From the NCBI RefSeq assembly GCF_963576615.1, contig NC_088711.1, forward strand, positions 18,818,182-18,882,181: a stretch of 64,000 bases of DNA, written 5' to 3'. The position numbers and the translations under genes are program-made. This document shows, piece after piece, positions 1-12,700 of the stretch (its first letter is position 1; the number at the start of each line of letters is the position of its first letter). A model generated the notes under the pieces. It saw only the letters and a program-made list of their open reading frames with translations, was not told the origin of the DNA and made no database searches. The stretch is from Watersipora subatra (Eukaryota; Bryozoa; Gymnolaemata; Cheilostomatida; Watersiporidae).

Positions 1-704
1 TATTATTGAGAAATACACAGTTATATAACGTGTCCTTGACACTTTGGCTTCATTCTTAAATCATATATATATTCTAATTTAAGCTAATATGGTATCACTC
101 AAATAGATGGAGACAGTCTATTAGACACTGAGCTAATATTTCCTGACACACCACAGCAAACGCATGGTGCCAGTCATTCTGCCTGTGAGACAAAACTGGA
201 ACCACTGATTTTGCTACCTTATCAGGGCCCACTAGGGTTGGCCAACAGTCCGTTTCTTCTCCATTTCATTAGGCTACACAAGCAGACGTCATAGTCACCT
301 GCCAATGTATTTTACAAAATTCTCACTTTTTGGTCTTTTTCAAAGCTATTCATACTGAACCAACCAGGAAGAAAGCGACCAAATTAATCTGTTGGGAGTT
401 TGTGTGGCCTGGTACACATGTGACTCAGTGTCGTTGGCTATATGTTTCTAAGCGTAACATGAAGTTGACGGAACTAAACCCAAATAGATGGCAAGAGAAG
501 GTGGAGAACAGCTACATGGAAGTCAGTGATAAGCCTAAACCATAAGACAATCATTGTCGAAAAAGCCGATTACAAGGGAAGAGACAGAGTTCGTGTGTGG
601 CACCGGAAAGGTTTTGATATTGTCGACTAAAATCACCAATAGGGGCTGATGTTTTGTTATTATTTGCTGCAGCAACCAATAGGAGTCGATGTTTGTTTTT
701 ACAG
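1..704. other. Left edge, probably DLAT intron
   Basis: No host exon is recognised here. The next confident exon (starting at 705) begins inside a codon with a good acceptor, so at least the right part of this stretch should be intron of the acetyltransferase gene. An approximately 20-bp phrase around ACCAATAGG occurs twice, near 634 and 675. A short stretch near 340-545 faintly resembles a retroelement integrase and is listed separately. Confidence 0.5.
340..545 (+). mobile_element. Possible gypsy-type integrase-like relic
   Basis: About 65 codons include FVWPG followed by an HVTQ segment, reminiscent of the zinc-binding to core transition of Ty3/gypsy-type integrases. No LTRs, reverse transcriptase or other parts were seen nearby. 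If real it is a small, old and broken fossil. The similarity is short and judged by eye, so chance is a serious alternative. Confidence 0.2.
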
Positions 705-794
705 GTGACTTGCCAGAGCATAAAGTGGTTGGAATGCCCAACCTGTCCCCAACCATGGAGACTGGCACCATCGTAGCTTGGATTAAGAAGGAAG
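705..794 (+). CDS. DLAT: DLAT exon: lipoyl domain, first half
   Basis: Preceded by TTTTTACAG and followed by GTCAGT. It encodes a segment with [11 protein letters not shown], the conserved PxLSPTM opening of E2 lipoyl domains. It enters and leaves in phase 1. Confidence 0.92.
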
Positions 795-3700
795 GTCAGT
801 AGATTAATCTCCACCAGGTAACAGACAAACCGGTTCTCAACCATAATAATCATATTATAGACATTCATTTGCGTTGTAAATAAACACTATACCGTAAGTC
901 CTCATGCTCAAGCCGCGCGGCTTGTGCTTGCAAACAGATGACTCACAAAAGAAAAAAGAATCTTCCAACAATCCTCAATCCTCCTGTGGTATCTAGCCGC
1001 CCTTACCAACAAGCCGCATATGCCCACAGACCGCGGCTAATGACTGAGGTTTTGTCGTCCTTGACCCCTTTGAGAGCAAGAGTGATGAGACGGGTTTTAA
1101 TATACCCCGTCCTCTTAAATAAGAAAACAGGCTACATCAGTACAGTGAAAAGAATTTTCTTTTACTTCCAAGTTCGAATTAAAATTCCTGAACCCTTGCA
1201 TCAAGAACTTACTTGCCATGTCTCAGCTAGATTTTTATTGCACTGTTAGAGGGCTTATAGGCTACACTGTAGGTTTTTTGTGAAGGTTTAGCACCAGTTG
1301 ACATGGTTGTATCAAGCTAATGAGTTCAGTCTTGCTGCTGCTAACTATGTAAAATAACTGAACGGCTGTGGCTTGCTGCAATTTGTTTGATGTGGTGACT
1401 TTTGCACTCAGTTTGGTCCATAGTTTCTGCTTCGATATCAGCAGGTATTAACACGCTCCCAACCACTTGTCTCTCACTCGTGTGTCACGAAATCATCTCG
1501 ACTTAAAGCAATAAATTCTTCTTTAGTCTAAAGTATTCCATAAACATGACCTTGAAAATAAACGAGTAGGTCGCCAAAACCCCCTACATAAAAGTGTATC
1601 ATGAATGCGATTCCTTGGTTATAGTGAGGGAGCTGAGCAGAAATCGCATTTATCGAGAAGCCGCCCTGAGCTCCACGTAATTTTTTAAAGTTTGACCTTT
1701 AGCCGCCGTCTATGACCTTGAACCAGAAGCAACGCCCAATGACAAGCCGCGCGGCCTGCGCATGAGGACTTACGGTACATGTATTGAAATAAGCTTTACA
1801 AAAATTGTCACAAATTGTTCTACGCAGTGTCTGCAGCGGATCATGCATTTTGATCCCTGGCGTGTAACAACAGGTCAAGTCTATCAGTATCACATAACCT
1901 GTAATATTATTGCAGCCCTTATGTAATTCTGCCTCAAGTTCTCCTAAAGTGCGATATTCAGTTTGCTATACTCTCACTTGCATGTAGGAGAGAGCATGTC
2001 TGAGGGAGATGCACTGGCGGAGATAGAGACAGATAAGTCGACCATGGTGCTGGATACCCCTGAAGATGGATACCTTGCTAAGATACTTATTGCTGAGGGA
2101 ACCAAAGATATTCCTATCGGAACGGTAGCATATTCTATCAGCTTCCTCGGTCAAACCTTGTGTTGTCATTGAGTAGATTTCAATAGTTAATAAAAGGCAA
2201 TCAGATATTTGGGTCACAATCTCAGAAACCATAGTTAAGTCGGTGGTGTGAGAATTGGAGTTATCCACACTAGCAGAAGGAGAAAATTCTCATAGTCATT
2301 TTGCAAAAAAATGTCATATTCTCTTTAAAGACGAATCAACAATAATTGTTTTGGAATTTCGTTAAACATAAGTACGTTATGCTCTTGGCAGCATTTATGA
2401 AGTTTGGCTTGTGTTTAATTAAGTACTTTACAACACGATGGACATGAGGTTTATTACATTCAGAATATAACGTGCTCGCTCCCAATGACTGACTAACAAA
2501 ACATTACTGGAATGGACACTATTTTCCACTAAGTCTTTGTATTTTATTTCAAACTAGCAAATCAGCTAAACTGACTTTGAGACTGATTTCAGTAATTATT
2601 GCCCGTGTTTACTATGTGTTGACAGTATACTATCACCTATAGAGTCTGTGGTCTTATGATGATGTGGTTTCTGGAAGCGCAAGTAAAGTTGTCAGAAATA
2701 GAATAAGTCACCTTTGTAGCTGTATGTAAAGATAATTTGTTTATCAGGCTAGGTCAAGGCTACCCAGGGTTGGCGTTTAGGACGGGAAAACACTTTTTCC
2801 CAGGACAGCGGGAAATCCAGAAATAAGTGGAAAAAAGTGGGATAAAGTAAAAAGAATGGAATTAGATTGAGAATTAGTTAATTATTTTTGATGGCTGCCA
2901 GCAATTTGTTTCATGCGTACAGTTTGTTGCTACCAGGAAAATACTTGTCTGGGCACAATTCTGGGTAACATTCTGACTAAATTATTAAGAAGTTAGATAG
3001 ATTGAACCATAATCTGTTAGTTCCTCTTGGACTGAAAATTTATTAATGAGTGAACATACCTATGGTCAGCTTATTACATGTAGCTATTTAAAAGATAATG
3101 TAATAATTATTTTTGGTCAGTTAAAAATGCTGACATGTTTTACACAATACAATCACTTAATTTCTGAGAAGATGAAATATTTATCCAGGCCAGATAGGAT
3201 TATAAACTCAAACACAGACAACTTGTTATGTATGAATTCGTGTTTTCCATGACATAAATTGGTTAGAGAGAGACTATAGAATACTATCTGTATAATCATC
3301 ATACATGTGGGTACAATTATCATTTTCTTACATTCTCTTTTTCATCTGAGTTACATTAGTTCAATATTAGAAGTTATGTGTTTCTATAGTTACATGTAAT
3401 TTGAGAATTAATGTTTCACCGAGTATATCTATTGTACATTATATATTACAATATATGTATATTATTACTATAAATAAAGTTATAAAATCATTTTATAAAT
3501 CATTAATATTATTATATATAAATCATAAATTATTAATATATTCAATTTAGCAAGATGTATCTCTAGTTTATTTAAAAAAAAAACTAAATATTCATACTTT
3601 TTACCATTTTATCCCATTTTTTTTTCAATTTTTACTTTTTTGGTAAATATTGGTGGTATTTTTTACATTTTTGGTAAATATTGGTGGTATTTACCAAAAA

Positions 3701-6700
3701 GTACTGGTATTTACCAAAAAAAACTATTCTCTGTGCGGTAAATACCACTGGTATTTGGAAGCACAGGGAGAAATGTGCCAACCCTGAGGCTATCTTTGCT
3801 ATTGGTAATGACAAACATGCTGTGCTGACTATGCGGAGATCTGAATTATATTTCTGACGGTGTTAAACTTTCGATCATTCTTATTCTACCAAGAAGTCTT
3901 TGTCTTCATACAGTTTTGAATGCTTGATACTTTAATATGCCATTTTATTACAAATAGTAAAACTTCATTTTCTGCTGAATAGCATTGTAAGATTTTTGTA
4001 TTTCTTGACTAGGAAATGTTGCATCCTATACTCCATTAATAAGAGTATAGAAATGTACATATTGCATAGTTGAATGCCCTTTGAATACCTGTGATAGGAA
4101 ATAACTGGGATGTTATTATATTGTTTTGTTTCCAACTGTCTAGTTCATTTCCTCTGTAATCAACTTTGTCTATAAGGCAGTATGTGTAGTTATTAGCTTT
4201 TGTACTGTTTTTCTCAGCCTATCTTATCGCGTGTAAAGGTAGATGTATCATTTATCAGTTTTTCATGTTATCAAGCCACTCTATGTCATGGTGGAAGAAG
4301 AATCTGCAATATCAGCCTTCAAAGACTTTGAAGCGTCTGCAGTGTCTAAACCATCTTCCCCGCCAGAGGCTGCTGCCGCTCCTCCACCAGAGTCTAAACC
4401 AGCGCCTACACCAGCTCCTCCAGTTGCGGCTCCTAGTACCCCGGCAGCTCCTCCTCCAGCTCCTGCTGCCACAGGTACCCCGGCAGCTCCAGGGGGAAGG
4501 ATCATTGCATCACCGTTGGCCAAGCGTTTGGCAGCTGAACAGAACATCAACTTGGCGGTAAGTACTGTATCTGTTGGTAGGGGTCTGCAAACACAACTAT
4601 ATATTTTGTGTACATAACTTATATCGGTTCATAGGTTTCTACATACACAAATTTATATATGTAGTGTACATGAATTGTATTTGTTCATAGGATTCTCCAA
4701 ACACTATTTTTTCACGACCAAACACGAGTGAAGCGATTGGTTTGGGAGATTTATGATAAATGCATATGTGCACACAACTCCCGAAAAATTATCCGTTAAC
4801 GGCGTTACCAAACCATTGTACCAAAAGTTCTTCAATAAATTTAACCATTTTTGTGTAGAGTCGTTCAAGTATAATAATAATAATACAAAACACATATAAA
4901 CCTATTTAAATATGTTACCAAGTCTTGGAAAGGTTACCGCAAAGTTCTAAAACTAACCCATCTGATCAGATGATACATAAATAGACAGATTAATTCGGCC
5001 TAACATCGAAATAGAAACTTGAAAAACCTATTTTAATCAAAATTAAGACCGGCCAACAAAATGCCATTAAGGCCGTGCGACAGATAGTATAACTATTAAG
5101 TCGTCCAAATTTCTCGAAAAAAACGTGCACATTTCACCAGTCTATGGAATTGTTCAATTGCCGAAGGTTTCTGTAATTAACTTAGAAGTACTCAAAAGTG
5201 ATTGTTTCTTTTTTGCCGATTTTATTATTCAAATTGGTTATTTGATTTTATAAAAAATTTATTATAATATTTAATTATAAGAATAATCATTAGAATTTAC
5301 AACATCGAAGTATATAATGATTGCATTGTCTAATTACCGAAGGTTTCTTTAATTAACGTAGACTGTTTGAGGCGTAGACCGATTTACAGGTACGAAAATG
5401 TGGTACACAGTTTATCAGCCTATGTTTTTTGTCCAATTACCGAAGGTTTCATTAAATTATCTAGAACATTAGCCAGATTTCTTTATATCTTATCTGCAAG
5501 CTAGGGCCGAACTACAATGCCCCTTTGTGACAAGAATATTTCTTTATTATGCTCCAGTTTGCAGAAAACTTCTAGACGCGTTAATGCTAATGCTTGCTTT
5601 CTGTTACATATCGCTGTCAAAACCATTCTACATCCAACACAACCAACTTTTAACTTTCCAAAGCAGCTTTCAAACTGTGTATATTACACGGCAGCTTGCC
5701 ATTTTACTTTTAATATTGCATTTCAGAGATATAATAAACATATTTCATTATTGCTATTGTTAGTTAAATTTCGTCCAGTAGGTTAGGCCTACAGCTTGAA
5801 TTAATATTTATTTTAATGTTGTAAAACATAGGTTCGAGATAGTAGTAGATTAGGTCTGATTTTTATACAACCTTTTGTTTTGCATAATTGACCTTTTGAA
5901 TTTCATTTCAAAACAACTTGACAACTACCATGGACATACAACCTCCCAGAACACCATGTCGTCGCACTGGCCGTCCACGTGTCTCCCAATTATTACGGAG
6001 GAGGAGAAATAGAAGGTCCTCACAGCAACCATCAACATCAAATGCTAATGTTCAACAACACGCTACTCAAAATAATAACAACAACTCATCTGATTCAGAG
6101 AATTCTTTAGTAGATGTTGTAGGCGAAGCCTACAACATCCAACTAAAGAATTCTACTTTTGTAGAATTCTGACCTTTTGTCACTACTTTTTCAACAACCA
6201 TCAGTACCCTTTCTTTTCTCCAATATCACTTTGGTCGTGGGCTGTATGACAGGGGAATTTCTAGTATATATTTAGTGTACATAACTATTTTTTTCAGAAT
6301 GTTACTGGCACTGGGCCTGGTGGAAGAATTGTAGCTAGTGATTTACAAAATGTTGAGTCTGCTGCAGCACCAGCCGCAGTCAGCACCAACTACACGGATG
6401 TAGACCTCAGCAGCATGAGAAAGGTACGGTCTTAGTTTTTAGCGTAATTTTGTAATCACTCTGCTACAAATCCAGCATTGTCTTGTTAGTGCACTTGTTC
6501 AAGCTTGTTATGGTCATAGAATGTTGCAGTCAGTGTGCCACGGTCATAGACTTTGATAAACAGAGTGGTGCAGTCAATAGAGTGTGGCAGTTATTGTGCC
6601 ACGGTCATAGACTTTGATATACAGAGTGGTGCAGTCATAGAGTGTTGCAGTTATTGTGCTTAAATATTTCATAGTACATTTTTATGTGAAACTGCTAGTA

Positions 6701-9700
6701 GCGCTACATTACTAACTTACATGTAGTTTACCCATACTTTTAGTTGGATGCAAGAAATATAAAAAGTTGTTAAATTAAAGAATATAAGTCACTAATACTG
6801 AAATTTGGTTTCACCAGCATTCCGATGTGCAATGCAATTCACAGGCAATTTGCATGAGCTAAACTAAATCGAAAAATTAGATTTACCATAAACATCGAAA
6901 AAGTTAATTTAAGTCGAAAAAAATATAATTTTTTCACAAAAATCTTCATGTCCATCCCTGCTTTGATGTTTTCTTGACACATCGATCAGTATCGCTTTAA
7001 AATTTGGGTCATATTTGGGTTCAAGGTCTTGTCTGTGTCATGATTCCGCTTCTGCATGATGGTATGGGGTTCTTTTTTATCAGCTCACAGCACCCCGCAA
7101 TCATTTGCAGGTTTAAAAAGTTATGCTGAAACTGAGGCTTGTAGCAGTGCTTCAGACCACACAGCGTCAGCCACGTCAGCCTCTGACGTGGCTAACGGTG
7201 TGTGCGTTCCGTTATCTACATTTTTAGGGTTTTTGCTCTGCTATACAATATAGTTTGTGTACAACACGTAGTTTCCAAGGAGAGAAGCCAAAGAACCGAG
7301 ATGAAGGCTGAACATTGAATCACATTTTTCTAAACATTCACTAGTCTTTTAGTATCAGAGTGAAGTCTTACTAGCAAGTGCAAGTTCATTGTACTTTTTA
7401 ATGTGATTAGATTTTTTCAAACTCTGGTGTATGTGGACTGTATTCTGTTTATAGACCATCGCAAAGAGGCTAACAGAATCAAAGCAGACAGTGCCGCACT
7501 ACTACCTCACAGTTGACGTGAATATGGATAATATCATGAGGTAAGTGCTGAGAGCTTTGCTGTCTTAAAGAGTAGAATAACTTGCGGCAGCTTGGCGGCC
7601 ATCTCATGTCATCTCTGCAGCTGACGTTCAATTAAAGCTGTATCGATTTTGATCACATAGTCAGATTGCTGTAGAATGTCAAGGTCATTTTGGGAATGTG
7701 GCACTCAACAGAAAACGAAGGTTTTCTGGTTTTCTATATCTGCTGTGAGACTCGTCTGTAGGGCAGTTGCTCACCTCGACCTGTGTAATAGATTTTGAGG
7801 TTTTGTCTGCGTCAGCTACTGGCGGCAACTGGAATATAGGTTCCCATTTCATTGTGGTAGTTTGAGCAACTTGTTGCCGGTGCTTGCAGCTGATATGAGA
7901 ACCTATGCTCAAGGTGGCATGTTTGAATATATTGCTCTGCTTTCTATTGATTTCTGTTTATCCGTTGCGTATGTCTGTTTACGCCTTCTTACGATTTTCG
8001 CCGAGTTCCACATTGTATTTTTAACTGGTTCACTTTATACTGACTTGCTCTATTGCATACATGGTTCGTTCGTTCTATCAGTTACCCCTCCATCTTTGCT
8101 ACACGTTCATTCTATTAGTCGTATGTCGTACAGTCTGCTCTCGACTTGAGATTATCAAAATACTTGCAACAAGTTTGGCAGCACCTGGGATTCCTTTTAT
8201 CTGTAATCAGATAACCCGCAGGTGGGTGTAAAAGAGACTGGTTATTAGGCACCAGATAGTTTAGAAGCTGAATACTTTAGATGACCTGACGGAAGGCATG
8301 GAGCATAAACGCGTGAAGTCTGAATGAAATTGGCCAAAAACATGTGGCTATGCATAACGTTTCCGCTGACTAACAGATGGACATACAGAATGACAAAGGG
8401 AATCAATAAATATAGATTATTACCACTGGTCAAAGTGGGCGTTCACCGCGAGACCATTGGATTCCATATTAGCTCATATTCTCACTTGACTGCGAAGATT
8501 TATCAATACTGGTTTACTTTATCATTATAAGCTGGTAATTATGTTCACTTGTATGTTCTCTTCATAATTATGAGTTGTTCTAATGGTTTCTCTGTTAACA
8601 GTTCTCTAATACTTGCTAACAACTGATTGTCTTTATTTTAGACTCAGATCTGAACTAAATGAGACATTGTCTGGAGATGGAGTAAAATTATCAGTAAATG
8701 ATTTTGTCATCAAGGCAGCTTCCTTGGCTTGTTTGAAAGTTCCTGCTGCCAATTCTGCTTGGATGGATACCTTTATTAGACAGTAAGTTTGCATCTTGCT
8801 GACTTTATTTGGGGATCTGTAGCATTTTAAATATACATGTAGTTCAATGTTCATGTGACCCGCTGCAGGTTCTATACCAAATCTATACAATTTATGATAA
8901 ATCTAAAAAATAATATTTTATCTCACTCGTCGTTTATAAATGATTTAATCTATATCAGAATTTTAGACCCTAACGCAGGGGTCAGGAACCTATGGCTCGC
9001 GAGCCATGTGTGGCTCTTTTGATGCCTACATATGACTCTCTCAGACAAATCAGCAAGCAGTAAAATTGGCCAATCAAAACAAATCTAGTAGACTTAATTT
9101 TACTTGCACTCTCAGCCGCAGCCATGCTCATGAAGGCCTTCACTTCACTGCAGAGCTAGTTATAGACTTAGTCCTCGAAAGCAGTGAGTGTGCTACCATT
9201 GCGTTATATATCTAAATGGTTATTATTCATAGGCAAAACCGGGACAACAAGCTAGTTACTCTTAGCTCCACCTACTTGCTAGAAGGTCAATGTTATTTTA
9301 ATGACTGGACAAAGCGTAATCCTGTCACAACTAGAAAAGCTCGTTTTGAATCAGAGATTTGCTAATTGTTTTCGCAGACTTGGCATATGGGTTCAGATGT
9401 AAGTTTACAATCATTGTCCTAGCTTTGTGTGAGCAACATTTTGCATGTCAATTTATGTGTATTATTTATAATATAATAATAATAGATTATTTTGGGCAAA
9501 ACAATAATATTGAAAATTTTTCTTCAAATAAATAATGATATAAATAAATTATGAAAAAGTGTCGTTAGACTCTTTTGCGCGTGTGCAAAAGACTACAAAG
9601 CCATCAGCAAAACCATGCAGCACCGAAGTCGCATTAATGTTGGGAAATACTCATTAGTAACAGTATAGCAATGTTATTAAACATAATCCAGTGTCATATT

Positions 9701-12700
9701 GTACTTTAAGTGTTGAAATTAATTAAAATGCACAATTTATTTGTATTTTTAAACATATTGTATGGCTCTCACAATATTATATTTTAAAATATATGGTGTT
9801 TATGACTATCTCAGTCCAAAAGGTTCCTGACCCCTGCCCTAACATTAGGGTCTAAAATTTTTTAGACACGAGTTTTAGGCTAATATTATTGTGACACCCA
9901 TTCCATTACTCTGTTTGCACACACGTTTGTCTAAGAATATGTTATATTTCTGTACACAGATACAAGAATGTGGATGTTTGTGTCGCTGTGGCTACAGACG
10001 GGGGACTGATAACTCCAATAGTACCAAAGGCTGAGACAAAGGTGAGATGTTGTATCATGTAGGCCTATTAACTGTAGAACGAAAGTGTCCATGATAAATA
10101 CAGCTTGTTGGATCCTTTATGTTTGTACTTTCAATCTTTTAATCAGTTATCTGTATATCCTGCCACCTTTGTTCATGGTCATAAGGTTTAGTTGTTAGAG
10201 ACATGTTTTGTTCTCTTGGTGTTCACCTGCCTAAAGTTATGTTCCTTTCAGTTGAAATCGGGTCATGTTTCAGTTTGCAGGTGCCCATTGGCTAATTAGT
10301 TTCCTATTGGTTAACATTGTGAGTTGACAGATGCCCATTGGCTAATTCACTTCTATTAATTAACCAGATGTATTGACAGATGCCCATTGGCTAATTCACT
10401 TCTATTAATTAACCATATGTATTGACAGGTACCCATTTGCTAATTCATTTCCTATTGGTTAACATGGTGTATTGGGCAGGTGCCCGTTGGGTAACTAGTT
10501 TCGCATTGGTTAACAATGTGCATTTTCAGGCGCCCATTGGCTAATTAGTTTTCTTTGGGTTATCAATGTGTATCAACTTATTATGTTTGTTTTATATAAC
10601 TGGTTCGTATTGGTTCATGTTGTTTTTCATTTTTCATGGTTTATCTTTGTGATTGGCGATCGGCTCCCGCTGACCCATGTTATTGTCTGTTATTGCCCAT
10701 TAACTGAGGTGGAGTGGTGAAATGCAAGTTCTATAAAATACAAAACTAGTGTTTATGTCCGGTATATTCTCTCAGGGCCTGGCTTCTATAAACACAGAGG
10801 TTGCATCACTCGCAGCCAAAGCAAGAGAAGGTCGTCTTAAACCACACGAGTTTCAGGTATGTCTCTATATTAGTTTTATCCAATACTGGTACAAACCATT
10901 TTTAAGTATGTGACTTAATGAATATTTGTGTATATTTCATGTGTTGTATCGCGGTAAAGGTGCCTTTTATCAGTTACCATGAAATTTCTATTTGAATGCC
11001 ACGGCACTCTATTTTTCAACTTCTCTCCTGCAATGGCACTTTATTAGAGGTAATGTTCAAATAGGGGATGGCGTTGTATTTTTCAAATAGCTCGTCAGAC
11101 TTTTGGGGAGATAGTTTTAGCCCTTTTGCAGGCAAAGCGTATGTCGCCCTTATTTTGCACTCTCCTTTCAGTGAGCCACATTAGTCTGTATGGATGCAAT
11201 AAATCTGCTAACTTCCCTCCAAGTTGTATTCTCTAAACAAATATGGCATAAGAAGTGGAGTAATATCTCTACCAGTTGGTATTTATTGCTTGCAATTAAC
11301 CTTCGACGATCTTATAACCCGCGCTGCAATTTGTTGAAACTTGCAATTTTTAATTTCATTCTAAAGTTGAAGGCATATTTTTATTTTCTAACAATATTTA
11401 ATAAAGCTGCATAGGAGCTCATTACACTCATCAATATGTTTGCTAGTTTGCAGTCATGGCTTTATCATGTGCAATAGAAGAGGAGTTATGAATATCGATC
11501 CATTGTAAGCCAAGTTTAGATAACTGCAATGATGCTGTCAAATAATCTGCTATAAATCTGCAAATTCATAAGTTATATAATGATAATCCATCTAATGTTA
11601 CAAATGTACATTCAAGAACAAGTGACATAAACAAACCATATTTATAATACATACGGAAACAAAAGTTAGCATTTTTGAAACAATAATATTTGCATCGTTT
11701 GCTCAGCCAGTTGCATTATGATTGTTGATTTCATTTGAAACTATTTCATCTTCTGGCTGTTCAACACCTTCCACAGTGTCTTCTGACCTAAACTCTTCTT
11801 CCGCGTTGCTCAGCTAGTTGATATTAATGTACAAACAATTTTTTTGGCTGAGCAAAGCTTTTACGTGTTGCAATTTAAAATACTTTTTACGGAAATGATG
11901 ATAAACTTTTAGCCACATGCCACTGAGCACAATATTTAGCCTCAAAATTCCATCATAAATGTTAAACAGTTTTTCATATATGTCCTGATATCAAGACCTC
12001 GTTAAACAAGGAGCTACTATTAGCCTGCTACAGCTATTAAATATTTCTGTGGTGTTTCAAATTGTTAACAAAAAACTGTAAAACCTAGAGTTGTAAAACT
12101 GTCTTCAATAGAAACTGCAGCAACGAACGAATTAATCGTTCACTATTGATGTAATTGAGTAATTATTATTACCGTTTTGTGGATAATGTTTTACTGATCA
12201 CTTATGGGTTTATAAAGATAGTAATGTCAAAGTGGCGCTCAAATAGAGGTGGTGCTCAATTAAAGGGTGGCGCTGCATTTTTCAACCTTTCTTTTATAAT
12301 AGCGCTTAAATAGATGTGGCGTTTAAATAACGGTGGCATTCAAATAGAGGTTTTACGGTATCTATAAAAGCTATTACTTTGATATAAAATATCCATCTAG
12401 GTTTTAATTCTGAAAGTTTGGCATAAGGTTTTTAAGTTGGAACATTGTAGTTTAAGTTATACATTGATCATTACGATTTTACGTCATTGCACATAAAAAT
12501 GTGACCATTGCTGCTATGTTTAATTATGTTTAGTTTCATCATAGACAGTGTATTTGTTGAGCTTATACCGTGAAAGACTCTTTGGTGCATTTATAACATT
12601 ACAGGGTGGCACCTTCACCATCTCCAACTTGGGTATGTTTGGGGTTAAAAGTTTCACAGCTATCATCAACCCTCCTCAGGCTTGTATTTTGGCTGTCGGA

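Noticed and set aside
5918-6172. Small host gene with an AT-hook
   Set aside because: The frame ends within an inverted repeat, has no splice or promoter support, and lies inside a DLAT intron among repeat debris.
4713-6239. DNA transposon bounded by CACGACCAAA and its inverse
   Set aside because: Only 10 bp match and no target duplication is visible; a match of this length within 1.5 kb can arise by chance.
7862-8149. Open frame in a DLAT intron as a nested gene
   Set aside because: Not similar to any known family, with hydrophobic low-information sequence and no supporting signals.
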